Shown in pieces: positions 47,729 through 59,906 of a stretch of DNA of 64,000 nt. The notes under the pieces are model-generated. The model ran no database searches. It worked only from the letters and a program-made list of their open reading frames with translations, and was not told the origin of the DNA. The stretch covers positions 1-64,000 of the forward strand of contig JAMWFC010000089.1 in NCBI GenBank assembly GCA_027475525.1, given 5' to 3'. Source of the stretch: Macrolepiota albuminosa (Eukaryota; Basidiomycota; Agaricomycetes; Agaricales; Agaricaceae). Position numbers and translations under genes: made by a program. The stretch's first letter is position 1; each line of letters begins with the position of its first letter.

Positions 47729-48351
47729 AGAATGGTTTTTCGAAATTATGACATTTTTTTTTGATACATTTATGCCTTTTTTTTTATATATTATGGTTAC
47801 GGACATCAATCTATGCAGTTTCGATACTGACGTCTACATAAACGGGGACGAATTCTATTCATTTACTCATAAATTACCGTACCCTCGAATGTCGTGCTGG
47901 CACGTCACGCTGACAATGTCACGCTGACACTGCCACGTCCACACAGCGTCACCTTTCCGACAACCCGTAGACCTCGGTCTCGCCGTGCGTCGCAGCGGCC
48001 CATCCCCTTTGATCCTTTGTTCCTAGTCCAGCATCAGCTGGCAGCTCGGTGCTTTCCTACACGGTCCTACCACCTGCTGATCTAGCTTTTGCCTGTGGCG
48101 AGATAACGCCTCTTTATGCTCGGGGGCAAATAAAACATCAATTTCCGTCGTTTCTAGTTATACCTGGGTTTAGAATCACACGACAGATACCTCCTCCCTT
48201 TCATTCTCAGAGAATCAGGACATAACGCTTTTGGAAAGTTCACACATGTTCAAGCTGGATCATAGATTAGGAAAGACTTCATTCTGGTTTCGTTTCCAGG
48301 ACTTGATCCTAACCCGAATCTCGATGCCCAAACAAACCCCGAAGAGCATCT
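47729..48351. other. Intergenic, no gene seen
   Basis: Contains short direct repeats (CGTCACGCTGACA-like words near 47900-47935) and short unsupported open frames only. Confidence 0.4.
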
Positions 48352-48642
48352 TCAAAATCCTTTTTCTTGCCTCTGAAGAGTCTCCTGCTCCTGCTCACTA
48401 TACTCCCCCCACGCCTCAAGTTTCTCAAGTCGCTTGTTGATACCCTCAACGCTCTTCCTCTCTAACTCTAACTCCTCTTGAAAACTTTGAAACCTCAGTC
48501 CTCGTTCCTCCTGAACACTCCTGGTTTGCACATCTCTGCGGATCTCGTTTTGTCTGAATGCATCCTCTCGGTTACTTTCGGTGTTCCGGAATTCATTCTC
48601 GCAGTGCTGCTGAGCATCCAGGAAGAAGCTTTCACAGGCCAC
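48352..48642 (-). pseudogene. Coiled-coil gene fragment
   Basis: About 95 residues rich in Glu, Arg and Gln with heptad-like spacing (NEFRNTESNREDAFRQNEIR, ELELERKSVEGINKRLEKLE). The composition resembles the coiled-coil tail of the giant PH protein (FQEGEARRHQEAQERAETIW), so it may be a stray fragment of a related gene. No start, introns or flanking exons could be placed. Confidence 0.3.
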
Positions 48643-50060
48643 CTCAGTTTTTTCACATTATTTCTTCTGTTGGGCCTTGATGAATTCATCGTGGCATTTG
48701 ACCCCATTGGAGGTGAAATTGATGTGTTGCTTTTGGCTCTTACAGTAAAATTTAACTGACTCATGACCAAAAAATGAGGCTGACTTAGATAATGCTGACC
48801 AGGAGAAATACAGAAGACTTGTCATGATCAATTGGAGAGATATTTGAGCAACAATTGACTAGAATGGCCAAGGCATCTGAAGAAGTTGATAGTGAAAATA
48901 AAACCGAGAAGAGCAAAATGTCTGTGCTAGTTGATTCAGAAGTTGATCCTTTGCAATAGCTGGATGACAGGCTTTTGGACTTGTTTGGATTAGAAAACTG
49001 TTGATAGGCTTCTACTTGGACTGAGCACATCAAGGGACAATATAGGCCTACTGACATTTGTTAGTCTGGAGACTCAAGCAACTTTCTTGGACTCAGGATA
49101 CTTCTGGTTCTTGCTCCTCAATACAGGCTCCACTTAGCAGTCTTAACCACCATTTACCAGCCACTTGTCACTTACTATTTATTGACTTCAAGGACTCAGG
49201 AGGCTTAGAACTCACAGCACTAGTGTGACAACAGAGAGGTGACTTTAACCAAGCTCCAATCAGTTCTGGAAGGGGTTAGCATTAGGTGCTGCCATTTGTT
49301 AAGGCACCTCAATCAGAAGTATAAAGAATTAACAATGATGGAACAGGATCTACTAAAACCCAACATATTATTCTATTAGAAAGAGGTACAATGTTTAGCA
49401 CCAGAGTTAGCACTTGCAGCATCTGTTGAGGATTTTCTGACCATACTCTGGAGAAGCCTGGCCAATCAGACTTGTATTAAAAGTGAGCAGACTTGTACAA
49501 TTTTTAAGTAGTTTTAGAGTTGCCATGGTCAATAGGCTGTAATGCTATGGATCACTGTCACTTATGTGCTGCTGATCACCATTGACATGTCACCATTGAT
49601 AGTAACCACAAGGAAAGGCACTAATTGGTAGCACTGCAAATGGACTTATTTCTAAAATACAGTAGTGCATAGTATAAAAAATAGCTATTTAAACATGTAA
49701 ATAACAACAAATTGTAACTCATTAGCACCCAGTTACTCTCAGCATTCAAATTGTGCTAGCTTGACCTGACTTTGTCACTAAGTTGGGTGCTAGCATTGTC
49801 TACATCATTTTTGTTGTTTATGGTGCCATTTACAGGCACATTTTGTTGTGCTATTTTTTCTCTTTGCAAGAGCTATGGAACTTACAGTTTGCTAAGCATT
49901 GGGAGTGCTATTATTTAGCATGTTGTCTTATCATATTAGCTTGAGCATACTAGGACCCTGTCAGAACTTCTTACACATTATGCATACCAGGCACTGGAAA
50001 CAGTGTTGTACTGTGTAACGTCCAGCATACTCAACCATAGTTGGTATCATCACCATTACT
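48643..50060. other. Gene-free, probably transposon-derived sequence
   Basis: No coding block was recognised. The base composition and repeated GTTAGCAC, TTAGCA and TTGTGCTA words match the DIRS-like element that follows. This may be its non-coding 5' part or an older insertion. Confidence 0.4.
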
Positions 50061-50124
50061 TTGATTTTGCAGCTCAGTTGGAGATCTCACATTACATGCA
50101 GATCTTGGCAGATAGCATATTTCA

Positions 50125-52320
50125 CAGGTACAATGGCATCTAAAAATGGTCAGCAGAGAAATTTGAGTCAAGGATCAGGCTCAAAAAATAGAACAGGGAA
50201 GGATGTGGAGGCCAGTGATTTCATTCCTCAGGCTGATGAGTGGGGCAGTGGTCCTAAAGTATATGTATTGTGTATGGATACCAACCTTATAATTACTGTA
50301 GAAGCAAAATAGCTGCAAAATAAATGCAAAATAGATGCAAAATAGATGCAAAATAGGTGCAAAATAACATGTGTACAAAGTTGGTTGCCTTGTCAGATGC
50401 AAGGTTCGAGCATTGGAAAGGGTGTGGTCTTTGAATGAGGGTGGCTGTGTCATCATGGAAATTCCTTTTTCCCTGTGACTCCCACCCTCAGTGGTCTCAT
50501 TGTCTCTTAGCATCATGTCTTCCCACAGAAAAGAAAAATATCTTTCTCGTAAAACAGAGTTAAGTTTAGCTGAACATGCCTGTAGACACTTCTGGATTTT
50601 ACAATGATCACTCTTAAGGTTAATCCATACTCTGAGGTTCCCTCAGACTTCTCAAAAGACGAGTTCAGTTTCACCAGACAAGCCGTAAAGCACGATAGGG
50701 AGGGAATGACTGATGAACAAGCAGTGAGTATCCTACTGGACTCTTGGAAAGAGGCCTTAGAATGTAGAAAAGCTGTGTGAGAAGCGGAATGAGAAGACAG
50801 AGAAGCAGAGTTGAGAGAACAAGGGATAACAAGAGATCACAAGAGAAGAACCTCTTAGGGGTCAAAATGAGGAACATACCCTATGTTCCACACAGTTGAG
50901 AGCTCAATTGCCCGCAAGCAAGGATGAAGGGCCAAACCTAGTAGTTGGCAAACTAGTTTCCAAGGTAATTGAATATTCGCCTGTGTGCTTTGCTATCAAA
51001 AAGCTGAGGGAGCAAGAGTATATTGAGTTAAGTTACTTTACCCCAGAAGGCAGGGCTAAAGCAGCCAAGAATGAATCGGTAGCCTCTAACAACGTCTTCA
51101 CATTGGTGAAAGAAGATGATATTTTAGCGTTGAAATTGGTAGTGAATTTTAAAGCCAGAGGAAGGGCTACCCAAGATGAGGATCTATCTTGGGAACAAGT
51201 ATGTATTGCTTCCACAAATTTTCAAGAACACATCGTTCAAGAGAAGTGGCCCAACAACATGGTGGATGCCATGCATAGCTTCTTCTGGCTAACTAATCAT
51301 AAGCTGCAAAACAAGGGAGTGGATGGCATTAAGGTGTTTACACTCTACCAGACACAAGTGCACAGAGAGTGGCACCACCAGATCAAGAACCCACCTTGAG
51401 ACGGGATATTTGACTTAGGGCTCATTGATGATCAAGCGCTGAGAACCCTGAAGGATCAGGTATACGATGCAAAGAGGAGTGCTTTCATGGCCAGTAAGTG
51501 AGCCCAGTTGTTTTTGCTTCGGTATTTGCAGTGAACTCACATATTGCATTTCTTTTAATTGCTCACAATCTCTATGTTGACTTCATTGTCATTTTGCATT
51601 ATCATTCACCTCTGCACAAAATTTTTGGGGTGGTGTCAGTCTCGTCTCTGCGCAAGGATAATTTTCTGTCTGTTGTGTGTCAAATCACAACTGTTTGATG
51701 ATGTCTGTTCACTGCCTGATGCTCTAATTTTGCTGCTTGCACTTGTCGCATGCTATAATTGCATAACGGCATGATGTAAACATCCATGCATTCTGCCAGC
51801 GCCATAATTTGTGCCATAACTTGTTTCTTAACCAGTGTCATCTCATCGCCGGCATGCAATATTTATTCTCGCATAATGCTAAATCAGAGCTGAACTCGCT
51901 GAAAAGTGTTGTTGTGTCAGCTACAAACTCAGCACAAGGAAAGAGAAAGAGGTCTGATTCTACAGACCAGAGAAAGATTCTCCTGCTTCAAAAGCTAAGA
52001 AAGACAAGAAAGGGAGTGAGTTTTTTCATGCCCATGCAGGCTCATCCTCCAATAGAGTCAAGTCGACCAATGCAGCCTGTGCAGTGTCTCAGTTGACACA
52101 CACATGACATCTGGAACTGCTCAGCCCGAGATCCTTGGAATGGGCAGAGCGCTTATATCAAAAGAAGCAAAAACAACAGGCTTCTCAACCCTGAGAGCAA
52201 GGAGCTGTGTACAGACTGGCAGAAGCCTTGGGGGTGCCGCATTATGTCACACAACCACAAGCACAAGTGTTCAGAATGTGGGAAAAGAGATCATGGAGCT
52301 CAAGCTTGCGATCTTGCACA
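50125..52320 (+). pseudogene. DIRS-like gag remnant with zinc knuckles
   Basis: The start MASKNGQQRNLSQGSGSKN lies in a frame beginning near 50130. A block at 50896-51399 carries SPVCFAIKKLREQEYIELSY, FTPEGRAKAAKNES and WEQVCIASTNFQEHIVQEKW, a pattern I know from gag-like ORFs of agaricomycete DIRS elements. Further on (about 52080-52320), in another frame, are Cys/His clusters CTDWQKPWGC and HKCSECGKRDHGAQACDLA. Frame changes and stops separate the blocks. An AT-rich insertion at about 51480-51800 interrupts it. Confidence 0.65.
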
Positions 52321-54293
52321 ATCTCTTTGAGTTCCAGTCGTCTTACAAGTACCATGCCTGGGAGGATCAATTGCGGCAAGCAGGGTTATCAGATCTTTTT
52401 CCAAACCTGGCACAAGATCTACAATGTGGGCTAGATGCCAGAATTCCTCAAATCACATGCATGTTTATACCAAACAACAAAGAGTCGGTGGAAGTGCTAG
52501 CCACCAAATTTGACAAAATTGTTAGCACAGAATTTGTGAAGGGTTGATATTTTGGACCTTTCACAAAGGAACAAGTCCAAGACATTCTCGGTCCATTCCA
52601 GACTTCTCCCCTCAGTATTATCCCAAAGCCCAACAAACCTGGCAAATTCAGACTCATTTAACACTTGTCATTTCCACACCCCCAGCCCACTCACGGCACC
52701 GTGCGATCTATCAACAGTTATATTGATTCATCTCAGTTCCCCTGTACCTGGGGTACTTTTAAGTCAATCTACACTTTCATATCTAGATTACCCCCTGGGT
52801 CACAGGCAGCCATTCAAGACGTTAAAGAGGCCTACAGAACCATACTCATTAAGCCCTCTCAATAGGCAGGAATCATTGTTAAACTCTGCAGGCATGACAA
52901 TTATGCTATCAACACCATGGATTGCTTTGGCTTGGCCTCGGAATGTGGCTGTTATAGTCAGATCAGTGATGCAGGTGCTCAGATCATCAGAGCAAACGGC
53001 ATCGGACCTCTGTCAAAATGGGTCAATCATCACATCTTTTTCAGAATCCACAAGGAATTTATCCATTCCCACAACACAGATAGGAAGAGATGGGCAGATG
53101 AGATCTCATCAAGCAGGGGTAGAGTACACAACGGAGGGAGAATTTGGTACCAGGGTGCCAAGAATGATAATGATGAGTATGATGAATATGATGAAGACAT
53201 GCTGTGTCCAATTTCTGACTTTTCTGATCTGCTGCCTCACTCAGATGTGGACCAAAAATTCTCTTATGCCATGCAAGACATTGATTGAATCTCAGACCTG
53301 CTCAGAATCCTCTGGAAAAGAGTGAAGGATGTGCCATTCAGTAAATCAGTGCCTTACATTGGATTCATCTGGGACATTAAAGCCTGAAAGATCTATATCC
53401 CCTGGGAAAAAAGAGACAAATACAGACAAGCTATTGCTGATTGGGAGAAATCCCAGACACATACCCTTGAAGAAGCTCAAAAACTGTATGGAAAGCTCCT
53501 TCATGCATGCTGTGTCATACCTGAAGGAAGAGCTTACTTCACCAGTCTGGAAGCCTTCTTGGATTTGTTCAGTAATCGTCCATTCATGCCGCATATCCCA
53601 CCAAAACGTATCGCCAGAGATTTGCTCTAATGGAAGTGATTACTATTTGAAGCAGTGGAGAAAAGAATATCAGAACCACAACCCTACCTTGACATGCAAG
53701 CCTTCTCAGATGCCAGCTTATCCATGGGCATTGGAATCACAATTGGTAACCAATGGCATGCATGGAAGCTGGTCGAAGGATGGAAAAGCAAAGGCCAAGA
53801 CATTGGGTGGGTAGAGGCAGTTGGTTTTCTCTTCATGGTATCCTCCCTTATCTGCAGAGGAGATGTGGGAAGATGCTTCAAGGTCTACTGCAACAACTGC
53901 AGAGTTGTGGAGGGGTGGTGGGTTGGACAGAGCCGCAACATAGCAATCAATGAAGTTTTCAAGCATGTGCACACCATCTGTAGACAGAATGGAATCAGCA
54001 TATGCACCCAGTATGTTCAGAGCAATCATAACCTGGCAGATGCACCATCAAGGGGAATATACTATGAATGGAGCCAACTCCTTCCAGCAGTCCAAATTCC
54101 CAATGCAATCACAAACTTTGTAGTTGACATTGAAGGTGAGCCCACCTTCGGAACAAAAGTTGAGCACCGATGCACGGACTCTAAAAAAAACAGTGGATCA
54201 GCACAACTATCAAAATGTGGCACATGCAAAGAAATCTCAGAGCAGCAAATTGACGAGTGGATCTCATATGCACAGCACTGGACAGACGTGTGA
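52320..54293 (+). pseudogene. DIRS-like reverse transcriptase / RNase H remnant
   Basis: RT blocks are recognisable: ILGPFQTSPLSIIPKPNKPG, AIQDVKEAYRTILIKPSQ (which keeps the first catalytic Asp) and DCFGLASECGCYSQI. At the second catalytic site, where this family normally has VDDHIFF, the sequence at about 53022 reads VNHHIFF, so both active-site Asp are replaced. The RNase H-like region keeps FSDASLSMGIGITIGNQWHA and DIGWVEAVGF and later NLADAPSRG. Stops near 52660, 52863, 53288, 53386 and 53628 break the frame. The element cannot reverse-transcribe itself. Confidence 0.75.
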
Positions 54294-54359
54294 GTGTTTC
54301 AATGCCAATTGCTGCAGAAAGTCATGTGAGCCACTGTCAACCGAAACCTTATGCCTCAA

Positions 54360-54921
54360 GATTAGAGCCCAAACAGTCTGCCTTAAGGCCACACATCATG
54401 GCAAAAGAGAGGTTGAGGCTCTGGACAGTGCCCAATGGATCTTGCATTAGCTCCAGACTGGAGGTGGAACCTCTGAAGATGATGAGAAAAGAGTCTTCGA
54501 AGTCATGAACGAGGCCTGGGCTCTATTGACTAAAGAGACATACAGAACAGGTTTGCTGTTATTCCATGTGTTCTGTGATTATTGTGGCATACTGGAACAA
54601 GTGAGAGCACCTGTCACAGCAGAGGTGCTAGAGGCGTTTGTGGCAGCCCTGGCAGGGGCATACTCAAAATCTGCCATTGAAAATTTTTTAGCCAGAGTAA
54701 ATACTAGCTCCATATTTGCAAGCTGTACCCACGCTGCACGAATCATTCTTAAAATTGACGCTGGCTTTCAGGAAATAGTAAGCCCAGGTGAGCACACATC
54801 TTTATACCAGTTTCAGGGAGCCCCTCCTAGTCAGAGGGGGTATCGTGTTGCTCCCAGCCAAAGCGGTGCGGTGGAGACTCCCTGGTGCACTTCATCACGG
54901 CGATGTGTCGCTTGCTCCTAA
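54360..54921 (+). pseudogene. Tyrosine recombinase remnant, N-terminal part only
   Basis: RLEPKQSALRPHIMAKERLR and LWTVPNG are followed in another frame by NEAWALLTKETYRTGLLLFH, VFCDYCGILEQVRAPVTAEV and AFVAALAGAYSKSAIENFLA. This is the SAM-like core-binding domain seen in DIRS and Crypton recombinases. The catalytic domain with the R-H-R-Y residues is absent: coding similarity stops at about 54830. Confidence 0.65.
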
Positions 54922-55328
54922 CAATCGTGGGGAATCGCGGCTAATCTCGGTTCTGTTCTTTCTTTCGCAGAACCTCGCGGCAGGTCAGAGCTCACCATTT
55001 CAAGTCGCACCCACCACTTTGTAGCAAATATTGTAAAACTTATTTGTATATAAAGCAAAGCCAGTACAAATACATTCTATATCTTGTCCACCAGGCGACG
55101 AAGTCAAAGAGAAATAGCTTTAGCAAATTTGCTGAGAATTAGGCTTGCAAAATAGGGCCTGAGAGGTGCTGGAGCAAATTTCCTGGGCAAATTAGAACTC
55201 AGACCTATTTCCCGCCACACTACTCACAGATGGCCAATTGTATACTATTTCTTTAACCCTTGATCTTTTCAATAGGCTAGAACTTCAGAATTCGATTTTG
55301 ACAGACCTACGGGACAAGGCTCACTGCA
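54922..55328. other. Spacer after the DIRS remnant
   Basis: No gene was seen. It contains GCAAATTT-type short repeats (55125-55205) and the promoter side of the gene at 55329. Confidence 0.4.
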
Positions 55329-56509
55329 ATGGAGACTCGACCCGAAGAGTGGAGACTCGGAAATCGATACCATGGTTCTGAGGCTTACTTACAAGAGCAG
55401 CAAGTCCAGCCAGGAACACCGGCACGGTTTTATCCACAAAGCGAAAGACACACCGCTGAAGCCTCCAGGAGGACCCCAGCGGCCGTTTCTGGCCATGGAT
55501 ACAGCCGATCTCCTTCGCCTGAACAGAACATCCTCAGTGATTCTGGTCCCCGAAACGTAGCAGATGAACTTCAAAGTTCGTCTGAATTGCTGTCTAACTC
55601 TGACGAAGAGCTGGAAATTCTAAACCTTGATATCCTGGATTATCCGCCTCCCCTTACTCATATCGCATATGACCCTCTTTTAAGGCCCATGAGCGCCGAT
55701 ACGTCGTCCGTAACAAATGATGTCCCGCGCAACGGAGATTTCACCCTCCCGGGCCACAGCATCGCGCATATTCCTCCGCGTTTGCATCGAGTACGTCGTC
55801 CCGCTGCGCCCGTCCCATCTGCAGTACGATTAGGACCTCAGACTCAGAGTACCGCTGAGGATCAAACCGACAGTGATGATGTCGAGGTGTCTCGTGAACT
55901 ACGGCAGTTGCAGATCGAGAGACTGCTGGCCACTGACAGGGCATTTGACTCGGAATCTCCGCTTCCAGAGCCACTGGCCTTGTCCGACTCTCAGATTGAC
56001 TCTCGGCGCCAGCCTCAGCAAGCCAGGCCGCAACATACAGCTAGTCGGAACGATAGTAACAGACACCTGCCGCCTGTTCCACAGCAACAAAGTTTGCCTG
56101 CTGATTCGCAGGCCCGAGAATCTCAGAATCGTTACCACAGAGGAACGAGGGTGCATGAGGACCGGCCTGTAGTTCAGCGAACCCCGCAACAATCCGAACC
56201 GCCTCGACAAGAGACAATTGTAGTTCAGGTTCCTGAAGAAATTTTCAATCCTGTCATGGAGTTCATTGGAGTAAGTTTGATTATTAAGTTTCTGTACAGA
56301 ATCTGCGTTCAGTTATTGCTCTCTATTTGAAACAGGAACACCATCTCAGACAACAGGCAATCCTAGAACAGTATCGCGAGGTAGCACGGTACTTGAGAGA
56401 TTTGAATCAGTGGATGGAGCGTGAATATCAAGGTCGGAGAGATGACTTCAGGAGGTTGGACATGCGATTTTCAAGATTGCAAGACGATGTACGACGTATG
56501 GGAATATAG
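55329..56509 (+). CDS. Short relative of the giant PH protein's helical module
   Basis: Two exons, 55329-56270 and 56336-56509, joined by a canonical intron; about 370 residues. The first exon is disordered and Ser/Pro/Gln-rich, with acidic patches (SSELLSNSDEELEILNLDIL). It ends VVQVPEEIFNPVMEFIG, followed by a helical C-terminus EQYREVARYLRDLNQWMERE...RRDDFRRLDMRFSRLQDDVR. The corresponding exons of the giant gene (about 15950-16215) have the same arrangement: a Pro-rich stretch, LPPVFEGIMDLL, then MDYIRGLNEWLRQDIDDRRN and VDQVLDDL. This one stops straight after the module. A duplicated fragment that became a small gene is the simplest reading. Confidence 0.6.
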
Positions 56510-56658
56510 CCAATGAAGATCTATTCTGTGGACTGAATATGCAGGTACGTCATGAAACAAATTTCGAAATGCAAATCTTTTATATGAATTTATTGTACAA
56601 TTATAATGATGCTACTGTCCAGTTTAAACAAAGAATCTATAATGTCTACTTCACTATT

Positions 56659-57717
56659 TCAAAGAACGGGAGAGAGACAGGTTTGTCGATGTCTTTTTAA
56701 AGAGTCATACCGGCTAAGGAACCTCCCGCAACATGTGCATTGATGCGAAGGTTTTCCGTGACTCTGTATATGTCTCTTGAGGTCCGACTTCCGCCCCAAT
56801 ATTGGCTCGTAACATAAGGGACATACTAAATCGTACTCCTCAATACGTTGAATGTGGCTTTCAATGATTTCCGGAGACACCTTCGTTTTTTGTCCTCCAA
56901 GGTTGCGGCGTTTTGACGTATGCTCGGAGGTCTGTTGCGTCAAATTCTCCGCTCTGCGCTTCGTACCTCGAGGAATATCTACCTGGCCTTGTGCAGGTAT
57001 GATACGCGATGGCATGAAGTCGGCGTCCTTCCCACGGCTGAGAGATGGTTGACGCTGAACAGTCTCTGGAGCGCGACGGAGAGAATTGCGCCGCGCCACA
57101 CTGTTTTCTGCGGAGCGCTTCGATTTTCCTTTACGCCGTGCTAGGAAGGAAATAGGAATGTGTTCATCGTCAGAGCAGTCATCAGTAGTAGAACAATCCG
57201 ACAAAGCAGTCATTCGGTTCATATGTGGCACGGAAAATGTTGAGGTGGGAGGATATGATTTATATGAACACACCGCTTCTCCGCCATGACTGTGCGCTGG
57301 CAGTAAGTGAATGAGGTGAGGGGAGATGTATTTAATTCTATCGTCAACCTCAGGAAGACTGTTTTTCAGAATAAGAAGGGTTACAAACTACAAAAGACAA
57401 GGCACGTACACTGTGGCGCTCGATGTTCCCACTGCCAGCCCATTAATAGATCTATCACAGCTTGAGATAAGGTCTTCAGTCGAAGATGAGTTTCCTGAAA
57501 ATTTGGAGGGCAGATGGTGCGTGTACAGAAAGGGAGCTCCGGAATACCACGAAGGGGGAAAAAGAGTTTCAGAGTGCGAATCCCAAGAGTCCTGAGGTTG
57601 TAGGCCGTCCAAGTTCTCATCGTAGGGCCGCGGAAGACTTGTAAATATCTTGAACAACTCGTCGGCCAAGTCGATGAGATTGGACGTAGATGTAGTAGCA
57701 TAACTTTTGGTGTGCAT
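56659..57717 (-). CDS. C2H2 zinc-finger protein, putative transcription factor
   Basis: Two exons joined by an intron at about 57398-57295 with consistent phase; start ATG at 57717. The N-terminus is a leucine-containing acidic region (LIDLADELFKIFTSLP). The middle is basic and disordered (ARRKGKSKRSAENSVARR, RGTKRRAEN), with likely nuclear-localisation signals. Two tandem C-terminal fingers follow: CPLCYEPILGRKSDLKRHIQ with a second His soon after, and CTCCGRFLSRYDSLKRHRQ ending in Cys (a C2HC variant). The order of disordered activation-like region and C-terminal finger pair is common in mushroom transcription factors. Targets are unknown. Confidence 0.75.
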
Positions 57718-58991
57718 GTTTCACGACGGTCCAAGGCTGGAGGACAGATGGAGATTCTGAGGGGTTCTTTATAGGTGCTTAGCAGTTCATAAAACATCGT
57801 GTTTTTGTCGTGTTCTCCAGGGTAGAATAAAAGAGTCAGGGTAACAACGAGATACAAAGCAATAGAGACGCGTTGACAGATCCTGTCGATGCAGGTACAA
57901 TGGTCAAATAAAGGATACACAATTATATGATGGCTATGCATAAACACGAGGCGCCCACGGTGGATATACGACGAGCACCATTCCGAAAAAGATGGGAAAC
58001 GAGATTGAATATGACCAGATGTTCAAGTCGTGGTAACTTGAGGTACACATCCAAGTTTTCACATTCCACAGACCACTTCCACTCTTGACCGCGTCCGAGT
58101 CCGACGCATCCTCACCCATCCTTTCAAGATCTCTGATCGCAGCTCATCCCTTCCACGATCAGGTTTAGAGTTCTTGATCCCGCAGTTGCGAAATAGTACG
58201 GGAAAAAGCGGTATTGCAGCAGGTGTCCCTGCGGGGTGCGGAATGGCTGAACAAGACGATGTATGCTTTGCCTAAAGCGATGCAGTTGGCATGGCATTTC
58301 AGGAACTTCAACGCCCACCAATCACCGCTTAAACAAACGTTCTGTGAGACTCGACCACGTTACTACGAACTCGCCCTTGGCGTTTTTCCAGTGAGAGAGG
58401 ATACTGGAATCTCAGGTACGTTTAAGGTACGTTGAGGCTTCACTTGAGATGACCGGATGAGTACTATGCACGGAATTTGCTTTCGCGACAGAATTTTCCC
58501 GTCGCAATATTAACGACTGCGAACATGCAATTAAATTGGAGACTTCGAAGTGATACAAGTGTGTTAAGAGAATGTAAAGTCCACCATTGTTCTCTGAAAG
58601 TACCAGAAAAGTCGCTACCTGATTGAGAGTCGAGTACGATGCACGAGCATCGTTCAACTTCTCATTCGGCTCTGCTTCGCATTTTCCCTCATTCTCTCAG
58701 CTCGTTGATCTTCGCCCCTCCAGTACCGTTCTCGCGCGAAATAGAGTTGTCAACAATGATAATTTGCTTGACATGCACTGCCACACTAGTTCTCCGAGGT
58801 TCTTGTATTTTCTCCAGACTTCTGCGGGGCTCGACATCTAGCGCTCAACTTGCTTATTCATAAGGTTATGAATCTTCTGGAGCGAACTAGCAATATAATG
58901 CATGACATCATTCCCCCAGGCTAGGCATATTTAAGGCTGCTCAAGCTGCTCCTCATCTACAAACTCACTCAGTCTTTGTACCAACAACACA
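57718..58991. other. Intergenic region with small HSP promoter
   Basis: Only short unsupported open frames on both strands. The last 130 bases hold a heat-shock element (58870) and a TATA-like TATTTAA (58928-58934) for the gene at 58992. Confidence 0.45.
58870..58882 (+). promoter_or_regulatory. Heat-shock element upstream of small HSP copy 2
   Basis: GAATCTTCTGGAG reads as three alternating HSF half-sites, GAA-nn-TTC-nn-GAG, the last with one mismatch. It lies about 110 bases before the start codon and about 46 before the TATA-like box. Confidence 0.6.
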
Positions 58992-59573
58992 ATGTCGTCC
59001 TTCTTCTACTACGAGCCTTTCTACCATTTCGAAAGACTCCTTGACGATGCTTTCAGCACTGGACTGGCTGACAAAAACAAACAAGTCCAGCGTCGTGGTG
59101 GAGGCCATGATGTAGGCATAGCTGCTACTCTCAGGCCAACGTGAGTTTACAAAACATCATGTCTGATTTCTTGTTGCTGACTAGATGATTTGATTTATTT
59201 TCAGGATGGACTTGCACGAAAACACCGATAACACCGTCACGGCGACGTTCGAGTTGCCTGGCTTGAAGAAAGAGGATGTGTCGATTGATGTTCACAATGG
59301 TCGCTTAACCGTTAGTGGCGAGAGCAAGAGGTCCACAGAGCATGATGAAAATGGTTATGCTATTCGTGAGCGGAGATTTGGCAAGTTTACGCGCACACTT
59401 CGACTTCCTCAGGGTATAAAGGTATGTGTACCTTCTTGGGCACCTTGACGCAGTCATTCATAGAGTTTTCCTAGGAGGATGATATCAAGGCTAAACTTGA
59501 TGATGGCGTGCTTTCTGTCGTCTTTCCAAAGTCCAGCCCTGAAGTAGCTTCCAAGAAGATTACAATATTCTAA
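58992..59573 (+). CDS. Small heat-shock protein (HSP20/alpha-crystallin family), copy 2
   Basis: Three exons: 58992-59140, 59205-59421 and 59475-59573. The protein (MSSFFYYEPFYHFERLLDDA...) matches copy 1 almost residue for residue through the alpha-crystallin domain (MDLHENTDNTVTATFELPGL, YAIRERRFGKF, DDGVLSVVFPK) and the IxI-type tail (KKITIF). Introns are in the same places. The linker after the N-terminal arm differs most, as expected for this family. The gene is divergent to copy 1 and 34.6 kb away. Its own heat-shock element and TATA-like box suggest independent heat induction. Confidence 0.94.
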
Positions 59574-59906
59574 ATCTAAATGGACTTTTTACCCTTGACG
59601 TTGTACTTTCATATATCAGTTTTAGTTACCACTTGCTTTTATGTATTAGTGTTTTCGACTTATGCAGTTGTCTCGGAATCTTGACGATGCAATAGTAATT
59701 GTGTATGTATGAAGATGATTATGGTTTGTGCCACTTAACTTTTTCAATCGGTTAATTAATGTCTCTTGAGTTCCAAGAAAGAAAATCCTCATTTGCTACA
59801 TATATGTACAGTAACATACAAATGATCGTGGTCTGTCAGTATAGTCGTGTGTGCTACTGTTAAATGGTATCGTTCCTAATCCATCCGCGGTTATGACATG
59901 ATGAAA
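59574..59906. other. Spacer between convergent genes
   Basis: 3' flanks of the small HSP (plus strand) and Argonaute (minus strand). AT-rich, with no gene. Confidence 0.5.

Larger units (their letters stand above)
50061..54921 (+). mobile_element. Degenerate DIRS-like (tyrosine-recombinase) retrotransposon
   Basis: Ordered remains of all expected parts on the plus strand: a gag-like region (50125-52320), reverse transcriptase with RNase H (52320-54290) and the N-terminal part of a tyrosine recombinase (54360-54921). Many stops and shifts interrupt every part. Sequence character changes at about 54830-54900, where CTCCTAGTCAGAGGGGG begins, which may mark the truncated end. Split direct or inverted terminal repeats typical of DIRS elements were not identified. 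Confidence 0.75.

Noticed and set aside
57934..58435. Short open frames on both strands at 57.9-58.4 kb as genes
   Set aside because: No motif, no supported splice structure and no similarity I recognise.
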